A DNA stretch of 64,000 nt, taken from assembly GCA_027886185.1 (NCBI GenBank), contig WOAB01000040.1:12214001-12278000 (forward strand). The letters are read 5' to 3'. The notes beneath the pieces were generated by a model, which worked only from the letters and a program-made list of their open reading frames with translations, did no database searches and was not told the origin of the DNA. The translations under genes and the position numbers were made by a program. Shown here in pieces: positions 45,444 to 57,208 of the stretch; the stretch's first letter is position 1, and each line of letters opens with the position of its first letter. This DNA comes from Rheum nobile (taxonomy: Eukaryota > Streptophyta > Magnoliopsida > Caryophyllales > Polygonaceae).

Positions 45444-47220
45444 CACCCTTCATGGACGCTTTGGTCCGTCACAATAATATTAGGCTTGTGTACCATAGCT
45501 TCCTTGAATTTTTCCAACAGCCACACGTACGACTCGGAGTCCTCTTTGAATATTAATCCAACAGCAAACGTAACACTCGTCTTGTGGTGATCCAGCCCGG
45601 TGAAAGGAACAAAGATCATATTGTACTTGTATGGTGTTGATGAATAAGAAATCAATAGCTAAGAAACAGGTTCACGTGTCTTAAAATTAGGTTCATGAAC
45701 ACTGGTCTGAAGGTTCATAAGAAATATGTTCAAGTTCATTAATAATGAAATGACAAGAGTAACAACTAATAGTGTGATGATAAGGTTCATGAATACATGT
45801 TGTAGGTTCATACAAATGTAGAACAGGTTCATGAACAAATAAGAATTACATAATGAAATAAAAAGTGCAAGGCGAGGGACAAAAAGACAAAAATGTACAA
45901 AATAACCTATTGGTGTGGTAGGTCGCATCAAATGATACAACATCACCAAAGAGGGAAAAGTTCTTGCATGAGACGGGATCACACCAAAACAGTCGGGTCA
46001 AGCGGTCGGTCGAATCGACCTTGTAATCGAAGAAAAACGCAGAGGATAGCTCTTTTTTTGAAAAATATGTTAATCGTCATCTGCGCATCGCAGCCGCCTA
46101 TGTAAGCTAACATATCTCGTCGGTACTTCTTGAAATCAACGGAAGAAGCACCAACATGTGAGTAGCCGCCGATAATGTCCTTAAATATGTGATGGCACCT
46201 CACCGGACCGATGCTCACTTTTTCGCAATTCATAACAAACTTCTTGTGTCCCGCATCCATCTTCCCACTCGTCTTCATAAACTTCCTATGGCTATCGGCG
46301 TCGAGTTTGTGAGTGTGACATTCTTCAAAAGCAACTACTTTATAACCCAAGTTGCCAACCAAACGAAGGGTGAACTTGGCCTTACAACCGACCCTATTCG
46401 ACACCCTTGTACGGAGACGTTTGTTGTTTTGTCCTTGCTTGAAACCTTCCTTGTTGCATAGTAGATACTACAACACAACCACTGTGTCTTTTTTGTGCGA
46501 ACGTCAAATCTGCATTCAAACGCGTATTTCTTGTAAAACGCAACCCCTTTATCTACCGTACTAAACTGCATCCCTACTACTGGTTTGACATCGTCGGGGC
46601 AAACTGGAACATAGTAAATTGAACCCCCTTGAGATAAGCGAGCCTCGTAGTGAGCACTTGAATCACCCTCATCTAATGGCATGTCATCGGAATTGGGACA
46701 GCTAGAGCCATGAGATAGATCACAGCTAGGTGCAACAGAGGCAGATAAATACACTAGTAGCAAGAGGCATCGTATTAGTAATAGGTTCATAAGGGGATAA
46801 AGACAAGTTCATATGGTATAAACGACATGTTCATGAGTTTAGAACAATTATATTGTATTGCTTCTCTGCATTTAACACGAATTGAATCCACTGGCAAAAC
46901 CAAGCACAAGACAAAGGATGTAAAAGGAACAAAAGAAACAACACAAAAAATAGTAGACAAGGCATGAATAATTTGAAGAACAACACCAGAAAACGAAAAT
47001 AAAGCAATCGAAGACAAAATAACTAAATTTTTCAAAGGTGCAACAAACTAATTATGGGCAAATCAAAAAAGAGGTATTTTGTGTGAAATCGAAACGAGGA
47101 ATCAATCACAAACAAAGAACAACAACATTAAATAGAAGAAGGAACAATTAAACAAGCAAAAATCAAAAAGCGAACACGAACAAGCTAGGGAAAATCGATA
47201 TTGTACTTACTCGAATCCAT
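45444..47220 (-). pseudogene. FAR1/MULE-transposase-like gene, N-terminal part
   Basis: A probable first exon, ATGGATTCGA (47220-47211), is followed by GTAAGT. The next exon begins at 46753 in the right phase and runs to about 45907. It holds a FAR1/WRKY-GCM1-type zinc-finger domain: GMQFSTVDKGVAFYKKYA, a frameshift near 46395, then VGCKAKFTLRL...ECHTHKL. LFGDVVSFDATYHTNR follows, with the first catalytic Asp of the MULE DDE domain. After an intron the frame resumes near 45625 with YNMIFVPFTGLDHHK, SYVWLLEKFKEAM and IIVTDQ (second Asp) and is cut at 45444. FAR1-related proteins are either light-signalling regulators or MULE transposases; the context favours the latter. Confidence 0.8.
45640..45905. 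other. intron of the FAR1-like gene with GGTTCAT words
   Basis: At least six GGTTCAT or GGTTCAC words, all on the plus strand (antisense to the gene), lie near 45668, 45689, 45711, 45782, 45804 and 45826. More occur in the first intron near 46784-46830. The same word fills the introns and spacer of the Ulp1-like gene. Confidence 0.7.
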
Positions 47221-47538
47221 GCTGGTTCAGAGAATCGAAGCGCGAAATGCAACCAAAATCACAGATTGTGTCTTTCTTAATCGAATCGAGCAATGAATCA
47301 AGCGGAAAAGCAAGGAAAACAAAGGGAATCAAGTGTTGTAGCTATGACGATTTGGGAGCAAAGTCGCGAGGAACGGAGAGGAACTAGTGGGGAGGAGAGA
47401 AATGAATGGAAAAATAGACGTTTTTTCCCCTCTGTGTCTGGTCCGTTGGAAATTTTGAGGGCGCTTGTGGACCGCTTGGTGAAGCGCGATGGACGGGCCA
47501 AATCTGGTCCGCATATTGCACAATTGGGAGGCTCCGCA
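47221..47538 (-). promoter_or_regulatory. 5' flank of the FAR1-like gene
   Basis: About 320 bases between the start codon and the solo LTR. The distal part (47400-47538) is GC-richer and could be a terminal inverted repeat of a Mutator-like element, but I found only a weak counterpart near 14000. I see no gene. Confidence 0.35.
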
Positions 47539-50091
47539 TGTAACACCCCCAAATATATAACCTTGAAGGCATTACCGCCAGTGACCTCAGACGTTCTGTC
47601 CGATGTCACCCAAGGCTTTACCAGTTGATATAAATCATCAAACAAAAATTATGATACAAAATATCATAACCTTCGATTAAAATCATTATTTCGACATTAC
47701 ATCCATAATCCGAAATACAACCAAAATACAAAATCAGATTCATTACAGCGGAAGTCTTTAAGTATAAAACATAGTTAACACAGCGGAAGACTTTAAATAA
47801 CCAACAAAAGGGTCTTGATCGTGATGATCACCCGTCAAGGATCTCAACCTGAATAAACTTATCAAAAACATCGTTTGCGTCCATAGTCGCTCTAGCCTTC
47901 ACGGGATGACAACTTATATGATGTGCCGAATCGAACGGATGACACCAGCCAACCATGCAGAGAACAATTCTGGATGGTTAGTCTAATGAAAGACTACGCA
48001 AGGGTACAAAACAGAGTGATTCGAAGTAGTCGTATTAGGTTAGACTCATCATTCCTCGAATCAAAACCGAGTACGATAGTCAACCACCATACTTCTACTG
48101 AAACACATGAAAAGACATGATCAAGAGAAGATTCTAGAGACCGAGTCTCACAGCAATCAATCCCAAAATAAGACTCCAACGAGTTGAGTCTTATCGGAAG
48201 CATGACAAATGTTGGGGAACATAATTAATCACACACAAGCGTTCAAAACAACTCGGTTCACGACCAACCTCACCGCCCAAGGCGAATCCAGATTGGAAAG
48301 AGAACTTTACTCTGATCAAAGTCAAGACGAGATTTCCTAGCTGCACTATTGCCTAGCTGCACTACTCGCCCAAGGGTATATTAATCATGTGCGACAACGG
48401 CACTTATCTTATTTAATTCCAAAACACACATCACGTTATAAGCTTTTAGATATATGTTTCGTCATGAGGGACATATATTGAAGGGAATCCTTCCCAAGGT
48501 TTGTGACACTAGCTAAGTGCACCACCTCTATACTCGGATAGAGGACGATCATGATCCGCCAGTTGGTGTCAGGGTCTCCGATGCCCTCTCAACCAATAAT
48601 TATCAAGAAACGACTGGACCTCAACGAGTCCAACGTTCCTAACTACTAGTGCTAACTAAACATTTCAACACAGTAATAATCCACATCACAGCCATCATGG
48701 CCAACATCAAAAACATATATCTATACTAACGTTGTTCTAGCAGATATACAACCTAGTATAATATCATGTTTTAATCATTTATATCTATAATAGCGTTGTT
48801 CTAGCAGATATACAACCTATTATAATATCTTTTAAAATCACAAACAGTTATCAAAACTGTTCCCAACGAAAACAGTAAATCATCCCAAATTAATTAACAA
48901 TTAAACAATTGATAATTAATTGAAATATGGAATGATGAGCAAGAGCGAACCGCCACTTGCTTGGAGTAGATTCGGCGATGAATCTAGACGAGACGACTAC
49001 TGATGATATCCTTTCTGAGGATATGGCCTAAGCTTCAAATAGCTCTAGCAGGATTACGGGTCCACACGCGATCCAACAATTACCGTTATGACTGACAAAT
49101 TAATTAATATCAATTAATTTGTCTGGACGAACTCAAGGAATTTAATTTAATACATTTTTATGATTTTAAATCATAAAAATATTAATTAAATTTTTCTAAA
49201 GAAAATACGGATGAAAGGGTCGAAATTATACCGCTCGATCAATTTCGGGTTAAATCTGGACTGGAATTGAATTGGGCTTACTCGGCCCATTATAAGAATT
49301 GGCCATAGGTGGGCCCACTCACTAATTCTTCATCTTCAACCTTCGTACAACCCGAACACCGCAACCCCGACTTCAACAACAGGGAGCGACGGCAGCTCGG
49401 CGCGGAGCTTCGTCGGGAAGGGTGTCTCGACGGCGGAGAGGGCAGCGCGGCGGCGTTGGGAAGGAGAAGCAGCAGCTCCTGTAACGACGGCAGTTGGCGG
49501 TGGCGACACGCGAGCAGTGGCGGCGGAGTACAGAAGCTCGGCGCGGCAGCGGCTCGACTCCGTCTTCGCCGGGAAGGAAGGAGACGACGCCGGGAGAGTA
49601 GGAGCGGCGGAGCAGCACAACGGCTCGGCTCACGCAGCTCACGAACAGCGGCTCTGGATTGGGTCGCCGGCGGGAAAGAGACCGAGAGGAGACGGGATGA
49701 GAGGGAGCTGGGGAGAGAGTTGGGTTCGGTGTGCCTCGACCCCCCTTCCGATCAAGTTCTTATATGCAGCCCAAGGAGGAGGACGTGCCCGACCCAACTT
49801 CGACAAGTGTCCCATGTTCTGAGGCTGGCATGGACACGCGGCAGAAGCTGGTAATCAAAGTTGTACAGGGAAGTTTGGTATGGGTTTTAAATTCCGGAAA
49901 TTATATGTTTGTATCCAAACAAATATTCTAAGTCCCGAAAATATATCGAATGTATTTTATACCACTCAAGGAATTATTTCGGATATCATGGATGTTACGG
50001 AAAATCGGAACTCCACTGAAAGCGAAATAATTATTAAACGAAGGTTGAGAAATTTACCCAAATACCCTTACTAAAATTGAGGGGTATTACA
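47539..50091 (-). mobile_element. solo LTR, 2.55 kb, minus orientation
   Basis: On the minus strand it begins TGTAATACCCCTC and ends GGGGGTGTTACA, as do the D LTRs. The TSD is CCGCA (47534-47538 and 50092-50096). It has the conserved AGTGGCGGTTCGCTCTTGCT block in reverse near 48945. Its GC-rich leader (about 49330-49700) differs from the CCGCGAYCGCGG arrays of the others. Long open frames in that part are compositional. No primer site or coding region is present. Confidence 0.85.
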
Positions 50092-50096
50092 CCGCA

Positions 50097-50647
50097 TCTA
50101 AATCCCTTTTAATTTCTCATATATGATTGGTTTGAAACTTTGATTTTTAATCTACTATATAATGCTAAAGTAAAACCTAGCTAAAACGACTTATCAAATT
50201 GACATTGCGTTATATCATTTTTTATCACATGTCTACTCTACATCGTTTCACATCACTAAATTATTATGTTTTCCTATTATTATTATTATATAAAATATTT
50301 TAGATATGATTTTGGCTTCCTTTTCAATATATAAATTATTCACATTTGATCATGATTTTCATATTATATAGAATATATTAGGTATTTTTTAATATTCTCT
50401 TTTAACTTTTTTCATTTAGTTAGTCACAATTAATTCAAATTCTTTTAAAATCATTTATTTGTAAGTATAAGACCTGATATAATATATTACATATATCGAA
50501 ATTACATTGATCTTTATTAATTGATTATTAGTAGATATTTCTTTATATTATTGCATTTATCTTAATTTCATATATATTGTCACAAATTAGATATATTTTT
50601 TATTTATTTAATCTTTTTTAACTGTAAATTAGATATGACATACGAAC
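50097..50647. other. AT-rich intergenic DNA
   Basis: No gene or repeat that I can define. Confidence 0.5.
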
Positions 50648-50655
50648 TAAACTAG

Positions 50656-51084
50656 TAGGGATGAGCATAAATCGGTCCGGACCGGATTTTTGGACCGGAC
50701 CAGACCGAATAAAAACCGGTCCGGTCTTCTGTCCGAGAATAATGAGATTTCGGTTCCGGTCCGGACCGATTTTTTTTTAACAAATATTTTTTTTGATAAA
50801 ATACTTATATAATTTAAATTATATGTATATTATAAATATATTTTAATATAATTATATATTTCTATGTTAATATAGTACTATAAATAATAAATATAATTTT
50901 TTTAAGTTTCTTTTACAATTTTTCATAAAAAAAAATATAAAATCCGATCCGAGATGGATCGGACCGAACCAGATCGGGACCGAGACCGAACCGAAATTTT
51001 CCGGTCCGGTCTTTGGTCCACACTTTTTCCGAATTCAGTTTCCGATCTGAGTCGGTCCGGTTTTGGACCGAAGTTCATCCCTGT
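50656..51084. mobile_element. hAT-like MITE, about 430 bp
   Basis: Ends share the inverted repeat AGGGATGA (TAGGGATGAGC at the left, GTTCATCCCTGT at the right). Arms are rich in GGTCCGGACCGG, and the centre is AT-rich. Flanks TAAACTAG (50648-50655) and TAAAACTAG (51085-51093) look like an 8-base TSD with a one-base slip. Arm sequence resembles the MITE at 23754, so both may belong to one superfamily. Confidence 0.65.
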
Positions 51085-51093
51085 TAAAACTAG

Positions 51094-52702
51094 TAATTAA
51101 AAATTCAATATCCTATAATCCACATTCCGTGGTCCAAAAACTACCTCTACAAAAGTTTCTTTCACGATGGAAAATAAAATATAAACGACCTCAAAATTTG
51201 GGAATTTTTCAAATTTGGAAACGTATCGTGCGGGTTATGTCAAGTGAGCGGTGACCGATCGACTATATATATGCTCTCAAGGAAATTGAGGACTTATTTG
51301 CAAATTCGAAATATTTCGAGAGGAAAATAAAAATTATTTGCAAATTTAAAAAATGGCAATGAATTCATGGAATGGAATCCAGAGCGAAGAGAAAGAGACC
51401 GTTCGTCGATTTCTCTCCACGCTGTAGCCTGATTAGGCTCCTACTCCAATTTTCTATTGAACACTGTTCACTGATAAGGGATACCACAATACATTTCCTT
51501 TCTCGGCTGACTTCTCTCAAATTTAGCCGTTGTATCTCAATCTTCACGCGAATTGAGGAAGGTAGCGGGTAAAAGAGAGACACACAACACAAAGCCACGC
51601 CTCCATTGCAATTGCTGTGCCTCTTTTTAGCTTTCTCCAAACCGATTTTGTTGTTTTATACCTAGACCTAGTGATGATTCACCCGAAACCTAATTTGGAT
51701 CTGCTCCTGCTCTTATTGGTCTAAGGTGCGTTTCTTCCTGCTGCTGCTGCTGCTGCTGCTTGTTGCCGTTTCTTGCGTTTGCTTGTGAGCTGTGCTTTGC
51801 CTTTACTTTTTACTTGCTTAGTGCTTCTACTTTTTGTTTGTAATCGCCTTTCTCTCGTGGTCGTGGGTGAAGACAAAAACTGGACCTTGTTCATTTGACT
51901 TGGTCGCAAAATCCTGGTCTTTTCACATCTTGAAAGGTAGCTCATTTTAGCCCCGTTTCCCCAACAAGAAAGAAAGGGGGGTTTTTTGCTTGACCATGCG
52001 GTGTATCGATTGGTGAATTCAGTCAAATGGTGATTGCTTAATGCTTATGGATTATCCTTTTCACGAATCTGTTCATTTATACATGTTAACTTGATGGGGG
52101 GTGTTTTTTGTATGTCTGATTTTATTCAGAAGTTTGGTTTGTCTTTTCAAGTATTCACTTCGTTGTTTAGGTTGCTACTCTTGGAATAGATGTTTCCTTG
52201 TAGCTATTAGTGATGGGTAATCTCTTCTTTTTGGGATTTGATGTGCATCACAAGTTCATAACTTCTTCTATTTTCCATAAGATGCTGTAATCCATGCTGT
52301 TTTATTATGAATAACAGCATTCAAACGGTGGGATTTAAGTCCACTATGCAGAACCACTTAATAGTTAATATGTCTGATTGCTATGACTACGAGTACAAGC
52401 TTTTCATACTTGGCTTAGTATGTCGAGTTCTGCTTCAGTTCTGATCCAGTCGTTAGATTTCTAGGTTAGAGTGCTTGGTAGCTGTTCACCTATAGTACAA
52501 TTTTGTACTTTAATGCATGAGTTTGGGGTGATTGTGTTCAGGAGAAGATGTTTTCCTTTACATTAAGGAGCTCTTGCTAAAATGAATTTTGGCGGTGTTT
52601 AGCAGGTCATTCCATCAATTGGCTTGAATGAGGAAATGGTGAAAAGGGGATACTCCGTTAATACTCAGTGAAAAAGAACTGAAGTAGATTCCAGTTTTAG
52701 AC
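51094..52702 (+). promoter_or_regulatory. SINAT promoter, leader and probable 5' UTR intron
   Basis: A TATATATAT box lies near 51264. A leader intron is plausible: a donor AAG|GTGCGT near 51725 and an acceptor TTTAGCAG near 52607. A (CTG)7 run at 51738-51758 would lie just inside that intron. Start ATG 52703 is the first that gives a SINAT-like protein. Open frames here on either strand are not supported as genes. Confidence 0.45.
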
Positions 52703-54521
52703 ATGGCTCCTGGTGGTGGTCATTGTGATGAACTCTTTGAGCCACGTAATGTTTTTGCGGATCTTGACATATCAGCTACCAACATAGAATTGAGAGGCTC
52801 CCCTTTCAAAAGGGCGATTGTCAGCATTGGTGGAAGGTCAGGAGCATCATCAGCCAATGATGTACATGAACTTCTCGAGTGCCCGGTTTGCACAAACTTG
52901 ATGTACCCTCCTATCCACCAGGTACTTTTCTGCTTTGTGAAGCAGAAGTAAATGAAATGAAATGTTCAGTGAAACCAATTTGTTTACTTTCACCCAAATA
53001 TATCTTTAGTCTTTACTGGCCAAGTGTTCATCATTTCTAAGAAGTTACCTGGCCAACAGATGTAGTTTGACTTATGAGCTTAGACTGGGTAGAGTTCATG
53101 TAATGAAGCGGTTAGAAATAGAGACAACAAATGTTTTAGCTGAAAATACTTGTATGTTATATCACCGGTTTTTTTCAAGGCCTGTGTTGGTTGTGATGCT
53201 AATGAGGCTTGATGCAAGCTCAGTGATATTATCTCGAGGACCTGTTGAAATAGATTGCAGGGGTCAGAAATATATAGTAACTTACCAGATACTGGCCTTC
53301 TTATCTATGTAAATCATGCATAGTTATCTCGAGCAATTCATTTGCTAGTTCATGTCAATTATGACAACTTTTAACTGAGGATTGCCGGTAAATGTTGTTA
53401 GACGCACGAGCACAGATATTCTATGACATCTACGACTACTTTTCTTTCTTTAGTTCCCTCTTTGAAAATGTTGTTATTTTCGTGGCTGATCTGATGAACG
53501 ATTGAACGAAGCTCCATTATGGTGAAACACCCCCTGTTACTGTGTTACATGCTTAATACTTTGCAAAATCTACTGCTTGACAATTAACATGCATCATTTC
53601 AAGCGTTTTATGTCTAGTGTAATAATGCTCATTTGGTTGGTCTTTTGCCTCAGTGTCCTAATGGCCACACCTTGTGCTTCCACTGCAAAGCAAGAGTCGG
53701 GAACAGTTGCCCGACCTGCCGCAATGAGCTCGGAAATATTAGGTGCTTGGCCCTGGAGAGAGTAGCGGAATCCCTTGAGTTACCTTGCAGATACCAGAGC
53801 ATGGGTTGCCATGACATCTCCCCTTACTATAGCAAGCACAAGCACGAGGTGAACTGCAGATTTCGTCCCTTTAACTGCCCTTATGCGGGATCCGAATGCT
53901 CTGTCAATGGGGACATCCCTTTCCTTGTGACGCATCTCAAGGAACACCACAGGGTTGACATGCATGATGGATCCTCTTTCAATCACCGATACGTTAAATC
54001 CAACCCTCAGGAAGTTGAAAATGCAACTTGGATGCTCACTGTAAGTTTGCTCTCTTCTCTTTCACAGCTAACTAGCTGAGAATCTCTCCAAGAATTTGTT
54101 TTTTAATTTCGGTTTCTAAACAACATAGGTGTCGCGAATCTAAGATTCAGACCTTTCTCAAGAAATTCCGAAAGCTATGTCCTTACTGTTATTGTTGCAG
54201 GTTTTCAATTGCTTTGGGAGACAGTTCTGTTTGCACTTTGAAGCCTTCATCCTCGGAATGTCCCCTGTCTACATTGCGTTTCTGAGGTTCATGGGCGACG
54301 AGCATGATGCAAAGAAGTTCCGGTACAGCCTAGAAGTAAGTGGTGAAGGAAGAAGGCTTTCATGGCAAGGAATCCCAAGAAGCATTCGCGACAGTCACAG
54401 GAAGGTCCGAGACAGCCTGGATGGGCTGATCATTCACAGGAACCTGGCCTTGTTCTTCTCTGGGGGTGACGGTCAACAGCTTAAACTCAAGGTCGCTGGT
54501 CGAATTTGGAAAGAAGAATGA
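52703..54521 (+). CDS. SINAT2: SINAT-type RING E3 ubiquitin-protein ligase (seven-in-absentia homologue), 3 exons
   Basis: Exons are 52703-52921, 53654-54040 and 54201-54521, encoding 308 residues with clean GT/AG borders. The C3HC4 RING finger uses C60, C63, C74, H78, C81, C84, C92 and C95, and the first intron splits it between C63 and C74. A SIAH-type double zinc finger and the TRAF-like substrate-binding domain follow (about residues 100-300), ending GRIWKEE. Plant SINAT proteins dimerise, bind substrates through the TRAF-like part and ubiquitinate them in development, drought and autophagy pathways. Wording such as GCHDI, ECSV and VFNCFGRQ is closest to SINAT2 as I know it. The variable N-terminus is typical. 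No stop or shift is present, so this is the one clearly intact gene here. Confidence 0.95.
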
Positions 54522-55211
54522 GGATCCCTTCCTAAATGCTTGGACACACAAACTCAAACGAACCTCATCTGCTGTGGAATATGTAAATTATATCAAATCC
54601 TGGCCAGCTAGCAGTTTCAAGCTTCAAGAATGTAAGAGCTATGTTTTCTAGCATTTTACTTCTGTGAGATATGTGAATTGCTCCACGTGTTCTGCTGGCT
54701 TGCCTGTTTTAATGGATCTATAAACTCTTCTTTGCCATTTGATTGCAAAGAATCTTTATGGGTACTCATGTGCCTATTAGGGGAAGGATACACCTAGATT
54801 TACATCCTTTGTACAACTCATAGTTTAATAGCTCCTGATTTCTTCAGTTCTGGTGCTTTTTTGTTTGATTGGCTCAAGCTGAATTTATTGTACAACCTGG
54901 TGTTTGTTATTTGGGGTACCTTTTGGTGTAGAGGTCTAACATGTGGAGATTAAAAAAAATTGAAATTAAACTCAATCCGTGGTTTCTTTTTTCACCAATA
55001 AAACTTGGTCCTCAAGTCCTAAACTTGTGATTAGTACACTCCAAGTTCAGAAGCTGATATAGACTGTACTGATGAGTGAAGAACGGTAGCTGTGGTAATT
55101 GCAAAGGTATATCTATCAAAGGATCTTCTTTCTTTTCTTTTTTCTAGTGCTAATATAAATTTATGTTTCATCTAATTTTTAGTATGTGTTTAACTGTTTA
55201 TGGACACATCT
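54522..55211 (+). other. SINAT 3' UTR and downstream flank
   Basis: An AATAAA at 54997-55002, about 480 bases after the stop, could serve as the poly(A) signal. No other gene is seen. Confidence 0.4.
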
Positions 55212-55214
55212 TAA

Positions 55215-55460
55215 GAGCATCCACACTACACTAGAGAAATTTAAAGTTTTTTTTTTTGCAAAATAAGAAAAAGTAGAATAAATTATTGAATGATGTGTTA
55301 AAATTCCAGGGAAAACTTTTCTAGGTTCTTAGGTCCATCTCTTCTTTAAGAGATTCTCTCTAAATGAAAAAACTTCACTCTAAAATGTAAATTTTATTTT
55401 TTTTCCTTTGATTTATTTATAAAAGAAAAAAAACTCTAAAAACCTCTATTGTGGATGTTG
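55215..55460. mobile_element. Harbinger/Tourist-type MITE, 246 bp
   Basis: Inverted ends share CATCCACA (GAGCATCCACA at the left, TGTGGATGTTG at the right), with a TAA TSD at 55212-55214 and 55461-55463. TAA/TTA target duplication is typical of PIF/Harbinger MITEs. The interior is AT-rich and non-coding. Confidence 0.7.
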
Positions 55461-55463
55461 TAA

Positions 55464-56370
55464 GGGCACCGACAACAGAGATCTAATTTTTATATCTTCA
55501 ACCACATTTTCAGTTTTCTCTCTCCGCCACATTAGCTCAATATCTCAACTTTTTTTTCCACATCAAAGATCTATTGTTTAGATATTCAAATATCTTTTTA
55601 TATTTATTTATCTACTATATCTTTTATTCATATATTAACTTCTAAATAACAATTAGTATTTATTCATATAATTATGAATGAAATAAAATAATTAATAATA
55701 AAATTACCAATAATTTCTCCATTATTAAAAACACGGTGTTAAAGTATTATTACACACAGAGATAACATAATATTTGAATTCGACACATGAAAAAAAAGTT
55801 ATTTTATATAGTTCTACAATGAAAGTTAGTTTGATTATATATAGCTTAGAGATTATTATATAAATGTTAGTTTATAAATTAAAGAGTTATTATGGAATAA
55901 AAATTAGTGCATAATCTACTCATATAAAATTATTTTATGTTTTAATAAAAAAAACATTTACAAAAAGTAGTTATTATTATAACATATGTTTACTAATATT
56001 TTATAAATTATGTTAAATTTGATAGATAATATGATGGTTATATTTGTGTAAGTATAAAAAGAGTATCTAAGTGAAGAAAAATATACAATATGGATGTCTA
56101 TGGATAAATAAAATGATTTTATAAATAAATAAAAATTAATTTTTTTTGAGTTAAATAAATATATAATTACATACGAACATGTGGCGCAATCTTGGAATTT
56201 TGTATGTGTGGCCCGGATGGCACCACGTGTCCACCTCCCATTTTAATTTCCCTTGAACATCTGTCTCTTACCAAGGACGAAATGTCCCGTTCTTGACTTT
56301 CTCCTTGACGTGTGGGGTCGAATACATGAAGAACGGGCGGAGCATCACCAACTGCGGGTGGCGTAAGAAT
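55464..56370. other. AT-rich intergenic DNA
   Basis: Very AT-rich. The first 30 bases (GGGCACCGACAACAGAGATC) look like the start of another MITE, but I could not find its other end. No gene is supported. Confidence 0.45.
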
Positions 56371-56444
56371 AAATATTATAAATATCTGCCAATAGATCAA
56401 GACATGTATCAAAAAATCGGAAAACACTCTAAAAAAAAGCTCTC

Positions 56445-57208
56445 GTGAAACCCTTCTTCTTCAACCCTAGACCCAAGCCGCTTTCTCCAGCTTTTATGGC
56501 TTCATCCTCTTTCCTTGCAAAGATGATCAATCTCAGTAACAAAATCACATCAAACGTGCACCTCCTCCTTGCTTTTTGGTTTCTCAGCCAAATCGTGGTG
56601 CTGAAGAAGCCCTTTACCCAAAAAATCTCTCTTCATGGGTTGAGATCTAGAACCAAATCCACCCTAAAGCACTATGCTCACCCTCTCACTTTTAAGCTTT
56701 CTCTAATCCTCTAGAGTGTCTTCTCGTTCCGGCTTGGGAAAAGCTCTCCCAGTTACTTTCCGTCCTATGAATTTCCTAGGGTTTCTGCAACCTTGGGTCA
56801 TGAGTTGATCCCTCAATCTCTTCTGTTCTGGAGCAAAGGGGCCTTAGCCTTTCCTAGTCCACAAAAGGCTACGACTCTGAGAAGAGCCAAGATGGAGCTC
56901 CATGGCGTGCGAAGCTTCTGGTGCCAGTCTTTCGTCCCCTTTTACAGAAAGGACCTTCACCTCGGTGTCAGGTGTACTCCTCCATATCTTTCCCTTACTC
57001 CTTACTTTGTTATTTGGTGGTTTCTCCATGACTATATATATTGGTGGAACCATGTGCTTAACTGCATTCACAAACTTCTATCTGTCTTCATACTAAACAT
57101 TCAACAAATTGTCTACTTAAAATTCTTTTATCATTGGAAGTGTGCTCTTTGCTGGTTTCTGTTGTGTTTTCTTGTTCTTTCCTACCTGCGTGTTTGCTTG
57201 CTCTACTC
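56445..57208 (+). other. LINE 5' UTR
   Basis: About 760 bases lie between the inferred 5' end and ORF1. Open frames here have no conserved LINE motif. The frame at 57134 has a hydrophobic start, but I place the ORF1 start at the later Met 57209. Confidence 0.4.

Noticed and set aside
13985..47538. Terminal inverted repeats of a Mutator-like element near 14.03 kb and 47.45 kb
   Set aside because: Only a block of about 14 bases (TCCAACGGMCCAGA) matches in inverse orientation; surrounding bases do not align well enough to call TIRs.
49309..49854. 181-residue Arg/Gly/Ser-rich frame
   Set aside because: It lies in the GC-rich leader of a minus-oriented solo LTR with comparable frames on the other strand; composition alone explains it.
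52703..54521. A pseudogene reading of the SINAT locus because it is split into short frames
   Set aside because: The three frames join at consensus splice sites in phase and give a full-length protein with all RING ligands.
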